A stretch of 44,117 nt of DNA. Source: Zelonia costaricensis. Its lineage: Eukaryota > Euglenozoa > Kinetoplastea > Trypanosomatida > Trypanosomatidae. Positions 8,951 to 17,554 of the stretch are shown one piece after another; the first letter of the stretch is position 1, and every line of letters starts with the position of its first letter. A program made the position numbers and the translations under genes. The notes beneath the pieces are model-generated. The model was not told where the DNA came from. It did not search any database and saw only the letters and a program-made list of their open reading frames with translations. Where the stretch lies: assembly GCA_030849075.1 (NCBI GenBank), contig JASAOO010003341.1, forward strand, positions 1 to 44,117, written 5' to 3'.

Positions 8951-9681
8951 GGTGCGAGCTGCAGAGGGGGAGGTGGGGGTGGGGGTGGGAGACCGAATGC
9001 TGTCGCACGCAGTGGAGCCGTAGGTGAAGGCGAAGAGGAGGTAGAGGGGTGGCGACACAGATGAGAAAGGGGAGAGAGGGGGATACATGTCAGCGTATAG
9101 TCACAGTAGTCAGAGCGGCAAGCGGTTGGGCGTTCACGCGCTTCTGCAGTGTGTTTGTGTGTATGCGTGTGTGTCTGTCGATGCTGTGCACCTCAGGATG
9201 CGCACTACGCGAAGAAAGCGGCGCACCCCTCACCTCGGGCGTCAAGCGTGCGGCGAGGAGGACGCACCACCACCATGACAGCTGCTGTCAGCTTTCCTCA
9301 AGCAGGACGCCGGCGGATTGTTCTGTGAAGAGCCTGCGAGCTGCACGTCTGCGGCTGCTCATAGACGTGGACTCGGATGAGCGACATACACACACACGCA
9401 CAAACACACACACACGTGTATGCACTCAGGGAGACACTCGATTAGGCGGAGAAAAAGAGCTGTGACGAGACGCGTTGAGCACGCGGTGCACACGCAGCGC
9501 CGGCCGGCGCGGAACGCACCGCAGAGGCCGGTCCACTGACGTTTTGCCTCTCAGAAAGGTTGCGACGGCGATGCAGTGCAGCTGCCGGGCAGAGTGCTGC
9601 ACTCCAGCTTTAGCCAGCCCTCTCGTCCACGGCTTCCACCACCTTCCCTTCCCGCTTTCCCAGCGCTGGGCTCGCACCCCT
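8951..9681. other. Gap between the two Trm13 paralogues, no gene seen
   Basis: About 730 bp with short CA/GT runs near 9150 and 9390-9415. Open frames are not protein-like. It would hold the 3' UTR of paralogue B and the 5' region of A. Confidence 0.55.
8959..8991 (-). promoter_or_regulatory. Predicted spliced-leader acceptor inside the extended Trm13 A frame
   Basis: A strong C/T tract on the sense strand ends CTGCAG with the AG at 8960-8959, only 8 nt before the ATG at 8950. If used, the start at 8950 holds; if an acceptor upstream of 9088 is used, a 588-residue form would be made. Confidence 0.4.
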
Positions 9682-11334
9682 TCACGACCCAGCCGACACA
9701 GGGTGCGCGCGACGGACAGCGAGGAGGCACTTGTTCTTGGGGGTCACGACATCTGGAACGTACTGCATGAGCTGCACGTCGTAGTCACGCCGCTGGAGCC
9801 ACCGCACGCGGCCGTGGTTGAGGAGCCCCTCGACCAGCTGCGCAAAGGCGTGCGTGCACGTGAGACTGTTCGCGATGGAGCGCGGACCGCTGCGGCGCTG
9901 GTAGCACAGTGGACTCGCCACGTGGCCGCCTCGACAGCATTGCCCCGCGCAGCCGACGCCAGTGCACGCGGCGCTATCGATCGGGGGCATCGGCTGCCCT
10001 CGCCGCGCGGCTTCCTGGTGCGCCAGCAGGAGCTCTTGTGTGCTCTGGTAGCAGGACATATTCCAGTCGGTCAGCCGGTGCACGCGGGACAGGGCCGGCT
10101 CCGAGGCGATGCCCATCACCTCGCGCAGGTACGCCCGGTCGCAGTACTGCTCGTACGTGATCTTGTTGAAGCAGCACGGCGCGAGTACGAGGATGCGGGG
10201 CAGACACGCCTGCTCGTCCAGCCGGCGCAGCACCTCGTCCACGCCGCTGCCGCACAGGTGCTTCGCGATGAGCGCCGTGCGGGACGGCGCGGCCGGCACG
10301 GCGGCCGACCAGCTCACGTCGCGGAAGAGCGCCGCGGTGCGGTGCAGCGTGCGCTGGCGGCGCGTGGCGGGCCGCGTGCGGTGCGCCGTGTCCGGCCACA
10401 GGCGCGGGCAGCAGTCGATGGCGTGGGCGGGGAAGAAGGGGTCGACGACGACGCCGTCGCAGCCCAGCCGCTCCGCCACCTGCGCTGCCAGGAAGCCGTT
10501 GCCGCCGCCGACGTCCACGACGCAGTCCAGCGCGAAGGGGGCGGCGGCGGCCGCGGCGGCGGCGCTGGAGGCCTGCGCGCTGCGCACGCAGTCGACCGCG
10601 TCGCGGAGCAGCTCACCGATGGCGATCTCCTGCGGCAGGTTCTCCAGCTCGTGAATGTGCGAGCGGTCGGGCAGGAAGGCGGTGTAGCGATCGATGAGGG
10701 CCGCCCAGCCCGCTCGAACATGCGGGGCCGCCGCATCGGCGCAGAGCACGGTGCGGGTGATGACGCCGGTCTCTGCGAGGTGCTCGTACCCGTTGAAGGC
10801 GGGCCCCTCGTCCAGGCGGGCTTGGCGGGAGCGAAGAAGGGCCTGGTGATAGCGCTGCACGCTGTCCGGTGTCCACAACAGCGCTGTCGTGGGCGCCGCC
10901 CGAGGGCAGAGGGCGCCGTCGAAGAGAGCGCGGCGCACCTCAGACACGCACGCGTCGGTGGCAACGTCCCGCAGCGCAGTAAGGTGTGTGTCCTGCAGGG
11001 GGCCCTCGTGCTGCAGTGAGTCTGGGCACCCCGCGAGGCCGTTGGCCAGCTGCTGCAGCGTGTTGGTCACGGCCGTGTACCCGAGGTGCCGTTGATGCGG
11101 CTGTAGCAGGGGAAGGAGGAGCTGCGCCACAGCACGACTGGCGTGGTAAGCACCGCGCAGACACCGCAGTCGGCGCCGAGAAGATGGGGCGCCCGGCGCT
11201 GCAGCGGGGAGAGGAGCCGGCGATGATGAGGAGAGGGGAGCGGGGGCGGCGGCCGCCAGTGCGGATGGCAGGGCGGCCGGTGCCGCTGGTGCACGCAGGT
11301 GGCGTTGGCGCAGCCAGCTGACGGAGTGCCGCAT
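9682..11334 (-). CDS. Trm13-family tRNA 2'-O-methyltransferase, paralogue B
   Basis: 550 residues from the ATG at 11332-11334 (MRHSVSWLRQRHLRAP). An in-frame ATG at 11403 is possible, but a pyrimidine tract followed by AG lies between the two. Features match paralogue A: VVDVGGGNGF at about 272-281, AKHLCGSGVDEVLR at 357-370, APCCF at 385-389, RLTDWN at 420-425, and NHGRVRWLQRRDY with TPKNKCLLA near the end. The N-terminus is basic and Ala/Pro-rich with no acidic residue until about 105, suggesting mitochondrial targeting. A specific insertion at about 430-490 is rich in Cys, Gly and Arg (GVGCAGQCCRGG). The canonical zinc fingers are not seen. The two copies are tandem and co-oriented; outside the shared block the proteins are only distantly similar, so the duplication is old. 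Confidence 0.87.
   Translation of the reverse strand: MRHSVSWLRQRHLRAPAAPAALPSALAAAAPAPLSSSSPAPLPAAAPGAPSSRRRLRCLRGAYHASRAVAQLLLPLLQPHQRHLGYTAVTNTLQQLANGLAGCPDSLQHEGPLQDTHLTALRDVATDACVSEVRRALFDGALCPRAAPTTALLWTPDSVQRYHQALLRSRQARLDEGPAFNGYEHLAETGVITRTVLCADAAAPHVRAGWAALIDRYTAFLPDRSHIHELENLPQEIAIGELLRDAVDCVRSAQASSAAAAAAAAPFALDCVVDVGGGNGFLAAQVAERLGCDGVVVDPFFPAHAIDCCPRLWPDTAHRTRPATRRQRTLHRTAALFRDVSWSAAVPAAPSRTALIAKHLCGSGVDEVLRRLDEQACLPRILVLAPCCFNKITYEQYCDRAYLREVMGIASEPALSRVHRLTDWNMSCYQSTQELLLAHQEAARRGQPMPPIDSAACTGVGCAGQCCRGGHVASPLCYQRRSGPRSIANSLTCTHAFAQLVEGLLNHGRVRWLQRRDYDVQLMQYVPDVVTPKNKCLLAVRRAHPVSAGS
10171..10708. repeat. Near-identical 538 bp block, copy 2 (Trm13 B catalytic core)
   Basis: Partner of 7682-8219. 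It covers codons from WAALIDRY to LAPCCF, including the SAM-binding and HLCG motifs. Only one amino acid differs (Thr to Ala in an alanine run). Confidence 0.92.
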
Positions 11335-12117
11335 CCACGCTGGGGCTTGGTAGTGGTCGTGGTGGTGGTATGAGGGAGAGAGGACGTGGAAGTGTGTCGG
11401 CATGGTGACCAATGCGTGCGCGCAGCGGAGGGACACAGTTAGAGGCAAGCACCCCATGCGCATGAGACGAGAGCTCACTTCGAGCTTTGCGAGCGCGCAG
11501 CACCAGACGGGCACGCTGCGGTCCGCGTACACATCTCTCTCTGTTGGGTGTAGGGAAGTAGTCGTCCTGGTACACCGGTCTAGCGGGACGCAGGGGAAAG
11601 AAAACGGCAACAAAAGCTTCGGCATCCAGCACTTTCGCCCTCCAACTTCTCGTGCCCCCTTCCTTATGATCGCTTCGGTACGACACACCAGTTGGCGAGG
11701 ACCTCTTTGGCGTGGCCACGCCTGTGCCGCTGGCGCCCGGTCAACGCAGACAGACGGACAGATAGACAGACACACACAAACACATATGCACACATACGAC
11801 CCAACGCACGAGCCAGTGGTATAGAAGCGAGCACACGTACACGCACACAACACACACGGCGTCACCGCACGATAGGAAATGGCCAGCGGCGCTCTTCCCC
11901 CTTGTGGCTCCACCGCGTCTGAGCATGGAGGCTCCCCGCGTGCTGCGATTCCCCGCAGACACGGCGTGGCCGAGGGGTGGAGGGGGGGGGGCGGCAGGCG
12001 AAGCTAGTTGTGCTGCGTGATCAGCAGACCTCGTCCCCGTCCCCGTTTCTGTTTCTCTCGTGGCTTGGCGCCAACGTCCCTATGTTGACTTCCTCGGCGA
12101 CGCGGCGTCCATGTCGT
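11335..12117. other. Intergenic gap, no gene seen
   Basis: About 780 bp with CA runs near 11760-11860 (ACAGACAGACA- and CACACA-type). Open frames extending the Trm13 B frame upstream translate to cysteine/valine-rich repeat sequence and are regarded as untranslated. Confidence 0.55.
11340..11392 (-). promoter_or_regulatory. Predicted spliced-leader acceptor for Trm13 B
   Basis: On the sense strand a C/T tract (11392-11371) is followed by AG dinucleotides at 11347-11346 and 11341-11340, shortly before the ATG at 11334. No AG follows the pyrimidine tract upstream of the alternative ATG at 11403 until these sites. Confidence 0.45.
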
Positions 12118-12798
12118 CTATGCCTCGGTCAGTTCCGCCCGCAGCGCCACGAGCGCCTCGCGCTTCTGCTGCAGAGCGTGAATGAACTGCTGCTCCTCCT
12201 GCGCCGCGCTTGTCACCAGCAACGCCTTGCCAGCCGCCTCGATCTCCTTCGCGAGCTTCGTCACCGCCGCGTGCACGTGGCCTTTGCGCTTCGCCCCGAC
12301 CACCGCTGCGGCGGTGGCGGCGGCCGCAGCGCCGGCCACCCCAGCCCCATCGGCCCCTTCTCCTCGCGCTGCCTTCGCGGCAGGGGCGTAGAGGCCGAAG
12401 CCGTCGTCCTTCGTCGGGGCCATGGCGAGGTAGTCCTCCACCGACATCTCCTCCACTCCGTCTGTGAAGTCGGCGCGGCGCCGCAGCACCCCGGCGCGGC
12501 GGACGCCCTGCAACACCTTGTCCCCCTGCGCCATCGCCAGCTCCAGCCTTTGGCGCTCCGCACCAATGCACAAGTCGTCGCCCATGTCTTCTAGGATGCG
12601 CTGCTGGGCCTTGGGCAGCGGCGTGCCGTGGTGCATGACGAGCACGCGGCAGAGCATGCGGAACGCGGCAAGCTCCTCCTCGCGGGCAACCTTGTACACC
12701 TCGAAGGCGGGAATCGGCTTCAGCTGTGGAGCCGCCTTCTGCGCCTTCTGCAGAGTGTCGTAGACGACGTTCGGCGCCGGCGCGCTGCTGGACTCCAT
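12118..12798 (-). CDS. Unknown 226-residue helical protein
   Basis: Begins at the ATG at 12796-12798 (MESSSAPAPNVVYDTLQK). Residues about 38-105 are predicted helical (EEELAAFRMLCRVLVMHHG, then a segment ending LCIGAERQRLELAM) and faintly resemble the spacing of an ENT (EMSY N-terminal) helical domain; this is a weak impression only. The middle holds GVEEMSVEDYLAMAP, followed by an alanine/glycine-rich linker at about 140-165. A basic segment (GAKRKGHVHAAVTKLAKEIE) and a final coiled-coil-like helix (AAQEEQQFIHALQQKREAL) end the protein. There is no membrane span, signal peptide or catalytic motif. A nuclear or structural role would fit but is not shown. Confidence 0.75.
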   Translation of the reverse strand: MESSSAPAPNVVYDTLQKAQKAAPQLKPIPAFEVYKVAREEELAAFRMLCRVLVMHHGTPLPKAQQRILEDMGDDLCIGAERQRLELAMAQGDKVLQGVRRAGVLRRRADFTDGVEEMSVEDYLAMAPTKDDGFGLYAPAAKAARGEGADGAGVAGAAAAATAAAVVGAKRKGHVHAAVTKLAKEIEAAGKALLVTSAAQEEQQFIHALQQKREALVALRAELTEA

Positions 12799-13963
12799 CT
12801 GCGCGATGCGTGCGTGTGTGTGTTCTATAAGTGGTGAACCGTGTTGGTCGAGGTGGCGGCGGGTTTTGAGCTAGTCCAGGAATGCGAAGATGATGGAGTT
12901 TGGGAGAACACACAGAAGAGAGACACGCTGAAGAGGGAGGTGCATCTTGAAGTGACCGCATTCACTGGAGCACCAGCACTCCCCATCGAGGAGACACCAC
13001 GAGGAGTGGCATCTCCGTATTTCGCAGTGGGGGAGGGGAGCTCATAGCCACACACGTGGACGAGATGGTGCGCGCTCGAGGAGGGTGCGGGGGGCGGCGG
13101 GGGGAGGGAGAGCGGGAGACGCACGCGTGCGTGCCGTCTACATCGTTGAGCCTCTCTGGAAAGCGCCGGCCCTCTCTTTGCCTTTACCAAACGCGCAGGT
13201 GCGTCGGCACGTGGCGCTCCCACCCAAAGCCCGTATGTCCTATGTGAGGTGGAAAAGACGAGGCAGCGTGTCTGTGTGCGTGTGAGTGTGTGTGCGCAGT
13301 CGAGTGCGGGTGGATCGAGCCTTGGCAGTGCGGCTGTGTCCATTTGATTTTTTCTCGTTTGCTTTAGGTTTACTGCGTCTGCGTTGACCACCCTCAGCGG
13401 CACCGACGTGAGACGCTCGTGGAGGAGTCCGCCGCTCGAGTTTCTTTCCCCTCCGTTACCCAAACAAACACATACACATACACACACACAGAGAGTGGAA
13501 AGCACGCCACAATACGTGCACAGACGCACACGTCATTGCGCCGGCATCATCTGCAGCGTAGGACACGGAGGTCGGGAACGCGCGTCGGGGGTGGGCGTGC
13601 GCGGGAGGACAGCGGAAAGCGTGTGTGCTGGAGATTGAGGATGGAGCTGGAGGCGAGGGGGTGGCGGAGAAACAAAGGTGAACGGGGGGAGAAGAGGAGG
13701 CACGCGGGAGACAGAATTGCAGACCGCTGCACACACACACACACACACAGACACAGACAGGCAGGATCGAAGATTATCAGGCGGGACGCACCACTTCGGG
13801 ACGATCCGTACGGAAGGCAGACAAGTCGGGGCGGGGCGGGGGGGGGCACGCGGCACACGGAAGCGCACCGACCATTGACCGACAACAACGGCAGCCCCAT
13901 GAAGATACCCACGCACGTCGACGTGCGTGGCGGGTTGGCGAGTGCCCTCCTCCCACAAGAGAC

Positions 13964-14007
13964 CACACACACACACACATACACACACACACACAAACAC
14001 ACACACA
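13964..14007. repeat. Interrupted (CA)n array
   Basis: About 20 CA units broken by single T and A insertions, in the 3' region of the DnaJ-thioredoxin gene. Confidence 0.85.
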
Positions 14008-14747
14008 GACCAAAATGGCGCCGCAATCCACGTCCCCCCCTCCCTCCCCCCACCGCATCAACTCCACGACACGAGAATGCAGCCATGCCCGTAATTGCAG
14101 CTGCCCACGCGATGGCAGTGCAGTACCACGCAAGAGTCGAGGCACAGCAGGTCTTGAAGAGGCGGGGCCAAAGGGGGAGGGGGGGGGTGAGGGGGACGCA
14201 GCGGAACGCGGCCTTGAGGAGGGTGGGCAGAGTGTGGGAAGCGGGACGAGAACGGGAGGGGGGGGCGGAGAGAGAGAGAGAGTCAGAGGCGGTTGGTACT
14301 GTGGGGAACGCACAAGACAGAGCGAGCTGTCGAGAGGACATCGCCAACAACCCGCACACACACGCACAGACACACGCGGGGGGGGGGAGGGGAGGTGCGA
14401 TCTTGTGAGTCAATACCAAACGACGCTCACGGCACCACACGACAAGCGCAGAGGAGACGAAGCTGAGAGAAAGAGGGTGGGAGGGGGGAGGGGGAGGTAC
14501 AACACAAAGGCAAGAAGAAGAAGAACGAAGACAGAGACAGAGAGCCAGACAGGGAACCGCCAAGGCGCCGGAAGGGAGTCAGCGGGAGGCCGCAAGCGAG
14601 GCGCGCACACACCGATGCCGTCTGACTATACAAAAATGAAACGTGAGAGAGAGAGACGCGGCACACGAGCAAACACACAAACGGAAGCGACCATGTGCCG
14701 GCATCGGCAGAGAAGAGAGGAGCGGAGCGGAGCGCAGGATGGCGATT

Positions 14748-14780
14748 GGGGGGGGGCGGGCGGGCGGGTGGGTGGGTGGG
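14748..14780 (+). repeat. G-quadruplex-type tract
   Basis: The plus strand has a G9 run followed by six GGG runs separated by single C or T residues. This gives more than four GGG runs with one-base loops, the tightest form of the canonical G4 pattern. It is on the template strand for the minus-strand transcription unit, so the RNA is C-rich here. Confidence 0.85.
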
Positions 14781-15148
14781 AGGAAGAGAACATGCGAAGG
14801 AGGGGAGTGGCTTCGCAGACGTCAAAGTAGCCTACAAGAGGAGCCGCGCGCTCTGAAAGGCAGGAGATTAGAGGAAGGCGTAGAGAGGGAGGGGGCGGGT
14901 GGGCGACTCGGGTCGGGGCGCAGCTGCGGTGCGTGCTGAGCAGGGCGCTGTGTTGCCCGTGTACGCAGAATGGAAGAAAGGAAAGGAGGGAGGGGGGAGG
15001 GGGGAAAGGCATCCGCCTTCTTGTTGCATCAGCACCTGAGCACCTCTACACACAAGCTCAAGCTCGCACGCACGCTGATAGAGAGGGAGAGAGGTGCTCC
15101 ACCCTTCCCCTTCATCCTCTTATTGCCTCCGCGGGTTCGTCAGCTGCG

Positions 15149-17554
15149 CTACTCCTCGTCGTACGCCCACGCGGGCAGCTCCTCGTTCGGGTTCTTGGTG
15201 CCGTCGAGGAGGTCGCGCAGGAAGGCGTCAATCGTCTGCCCGTCCGACTTGACCACCGCCCTCATGCGCGTCTTGCGGATCGCCATGATAGAGATGCAGC
15301 GCTCCGCCTCCGGCAGCTCGTCCGCCGCGCCCTCGGGGGCGGCCGGCTTGTGCTGCAGAATCCAGTCACGCCACTTGCCCTGACCGGTCCCCAGCACGCG
15401 CACCGTGAAGGGCTCATCCATGGCGATGCGGGGCAGCGGCAGCGAGCCGGCCGCCGACCCGTTCTCGACGAGGAAGAGCAGGAAGCCCTTCTCCTCCTTC
15501 GCCCACTTCATGTCGCGTGAGTTGTACGGCCCGACACGGGGCTGCGGCTTGCGCACGCGGCGGCGCACCGGCGGTGCAGCCGCGGCCGCGGCCGCGGCCT
15601 CCTCCTCGCGCTTCTTCTTCTCCGCCTCCTCCGCCTCCTTCGCCTCGTCGTCACCGGGCTTGTTGCGGTTGAGGACGAAGCGGTGGGCGATGTACATCAT
15701 GAGGAACGGCCACGAGTTCGTCACGAAGGGGGCCACGAAGGTGTAGAGGTTCATGGCCTGCATGTACAGCCGCTGCTTGCGCGAGATGGGGAAGCCGTCG
15801 GTGGTCAGCAGGCTCGCCACGGACTGTGGCAGGCGGGTCTGCGGCGGGCCCTTCTTGCTCGGCGCTGCCTTGCCCTTGGCTGGCGCTGCCTCCTCCACCG
15901 CCGGCTCCGTGCCGTCGCCGACCAGGGCGGAGAGCGCCGTGAAGACGTCCTCCTCCGTGAGCTCCGCCGCTGGCTTCACCTGCAGGGCCGGAAGGGGGAA
16001 GGCGATGCTGTCGTTGCCCCCCATGAAGGCAACCATCGCTGACGGCGAGGCCGGCAGGCTCTTCGTCGACGCCGTCCACACACCGGCCTTGCTGAGCGCC
16101 TTGGCGAGGCGTGGCTCATCCTTCATGCACCAGTACGCCGTCTTGAAGGAGAGGTAGTCGTGCACGAGAAGGGCCGCGACGTGCGGGTCCGGTGCGGCGG
16201 CGCAGTCCTCGCGCATCCACACAAGGCAGTTTTCACGGCACACGTCGATGAAGTCGGACGCCACGGCAGGCCGCAGCGCCTGCATGCCGGCGTGGCGCTC
16301 TGGCAGGTGACTCTCCACGAACTTGGCCGCCTTTGCGTACGTGAGGGCGACCGCGGCGCCGATGTGGATGAGGCGGCAGCTCTTCTGCGGCGTCGCGGCG
16401 GCGGCGGCGGCCTCGATGGCGCTCGTGTCCTCCGTCTCCGTCACGTCCTTCGGCGGCGTGGGCAGCTGCTCCGTGGACACGACGATGAACTCAGCCATCG
16501 GGATGCTCTCGCCGAAGCGGTCCTTCACGTCCACCTCCATCTCGCAGTACTCCTCCACGAACTCGAGCAGAAAGTCGCGCGGCACGCTGCGGACGGCGAC
16601 CTGGTCGTAGCGCATGTGCAGCGCCACGGGAATGGACTCCGCGTTGATGGTGGGCAGCAGCGCGCGCAGCGGCTGCTGTGGGGTGCGTGGGGCGCGCAGG
16701 TAGGTGAGGATGTCCTCCAGCTGCGACACCTCGAGCGAGCCAATTTCCTGGTAGGCGTCGTAGAAGAAGTTCATGACGAACTCGAGGAGGTGCTGGAAGA
16801 TGCGGCTGTGACTGCGCTGCTTCATCGCCTCGGGGATGCCGTAGAGCGTCCAGACTTCGCCGTCGACGATGGCCACGACCGCCGGCTCCTTGCGGTAGCG
16901 CACGCCGAGGTGGTCCAGCAGCGGCTTGCCCTCGTCGCTCTTGGCGTCGATGCGGTACATCTCCAGCACGCCCGCGTCAACGAGGCTGGACTGGTACATC
17001 GTCTCCCACGCCGCGCTGTACTGCCGGCAGTTCTTGCACTGCGAGTCGTCGTAGACGTGAATAAGAAACAGCCGGCTGCCACGGAACTCCTGCAGCCGGC
17101 GAACCTGCGTGATGCTCGTCAGCGTCGTTGACTTGGAGAAGATGGGCGATGCCTGGTGGTAGTACGCGAAGAGCTCCTCCGGCGTCATCTCGTCCAGCTT
17201 GGGTGCCTCGCCTGGGATGATGCCGGACTCGTCGTACTCGGTCTTCTTCTTGTCGTCCGAGAGCACCTCGTAGGCACGCAGCACCTTCGCCATGGCCGCC
17301 TTGGCGTCCTCCTTCTCCTGGAAGGTCTCCTTCAGGTCGGGGTGGTTCTGCCGGGTGAAGGCGCGGAACGCCCTCTTGATGTCCGCCTTGCCGGCTCCCG
17401 CGCTGAGGCCGAGGTCCTTGTAGAGGGCGGTGTGGCGTGCACTTGTTGCGTGCAGCGCCGCGGCGACGACCTTGTGCTCGTGGGAGAAGCACAGCAGAAG
17501 TGCCAGCCCAACCAGCCCCAGCGCTGCACAGCGCCGCAGCGTCCAACGCGGCAT
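15149..17554 (-). CDS. DnaJ-thioredoxin membrane protein of the secretory pathway
   Basis: 801 residues from the ATG at 17552-17554. The N-terminus MPRWTLRRCAALGLVGLALL is a signal peptide or anchor (hydrophobic about 11-23). A J domain follows at about 43-108 with the HPD triad at 71-73 (RQNHPDLKE) and KVLRAYEVLSDDKKKTEYD. A thioredoxin-like domain follows at about 145-250 with CKNC at 173-176 and Glu-Pro at the cis-proline site (223-224). The order resembles ER DnaJ-thioredoxin proteins such as DNAJC16 and ERdj5. A long middle region is unassigned. A hydrophobic segment at about 601-630 (LYTFVAPFVTNSWPFLMMYI) predicts a membrane anchor, then a Lys/Glu/Ala-rich charged tail and a C-terminal domain. 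The J domain would stimulate an Hsp70 (BiP) on the same side of the membrane. Confidence 0.85.
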   Translation of the reverse strand: MPRWTLRRCAALGLVGLALLLCFSHEHKVVAAALHATSARHTALYKDLGLSAGAGKADIKRAFRAFTRQNHPDLKETFQEKEDAKAAMAKVLRAYEVLSDDKKKTEYDESGIIPGEAPKLDEMTPEELFAYYHQASPIFSKSTTLTSITQVRRLQEFRGSRLFLIHVYDDSQCKNCRQYSAAWETMYQSSLVDAGVLEMYRIDAKSDEGKPLLDHLGVRYRKEPAVVAIVDGEVWTLYGIPEAMKQRSHSRIFQHLLEFVMNFFYDAYQEIGSLEVSQLEDILTYLRAPRTPQQPLRALLPTINAESIPVALHMRYDQVAVRSVPRDFLLEFVEEYCEMEVDVKDRFGESIPMAEFIVVSTEQLPTPPKDVTETEDTSAIEAAAAAATPQKSCRLIHIGAAVALTYAKAAKFVESHLPERHAGMQALRPAVASDFIDVCRENCLVWMREDCAAAPDPHVAALLVHDYLSFKTAYWCMKDEPRLAKALSKAGVWTASTKSLPASPSAMVAFMGGNDSIAFPLPALQVKPAAELTEEDVFTALSALVGDGTEPAVEEAAPAKGKAAPSKKGPPQTRLPQSVASLLTTDGFPISRKQRLYMQAMNLYTFVAPFVTNSWPFLMMYIAHRFVLNRNKPGDDEAKEAEEAEKKKREEEAAAAAAAAPPVRRRVRKPQPRVGPYNSRDMKWAKEEKGFLLFLVENGSAAGSLPLPRIAMDEPFTVRVLGTGQGKWRDWILQHKPAAPEGAADELPEAERCISIMAIRKTRMRAVVKSDGQTIDAFLRDLLDGTKNPNEELPAWAYDEE

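Larger units (their letters stand above)
12799..15148. other. 2.35 kb gap with CA arrays and a G-quadruplex-type tract, no gene seen
   Basis: Purine-rich plus strand with CA arrays at about 13730-13750 and 13964-14007 and a G-tract at 14748-14780. Minus frames of 130-340 codons exist but are Pro/Cys/Val-rich repeat translations. It would hold the long 3' UTR of the DnaJ-thioredoxin gene. Confidence 0.6.

Noticed and set aside
9475..11019. Plus-strand open frame (514 codons) opposite Trm13 B, sharing a stretch with the one at 7103-8431
   Set aside because: The shared stretch only mirrors the duplicated 538 bp block; it is an antisense shadow, not a gene family.
11335..11913. N-terminal extension of Trm13 B to a longer protein
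   Set aside because: The extension reads through GT-rich and pyrimidine-rich sequence (Cys/Val repeats) and passes a splice-acceptor-like tract, so it is taken as untranslated.
13547..14563. Minus-strand frame of 338 codons
   Set aside because: Translation is Pro/Ser/Cys-rich low complexity across CA arrays and pyrimidine tracts, as expected for UTR sequence without stops.
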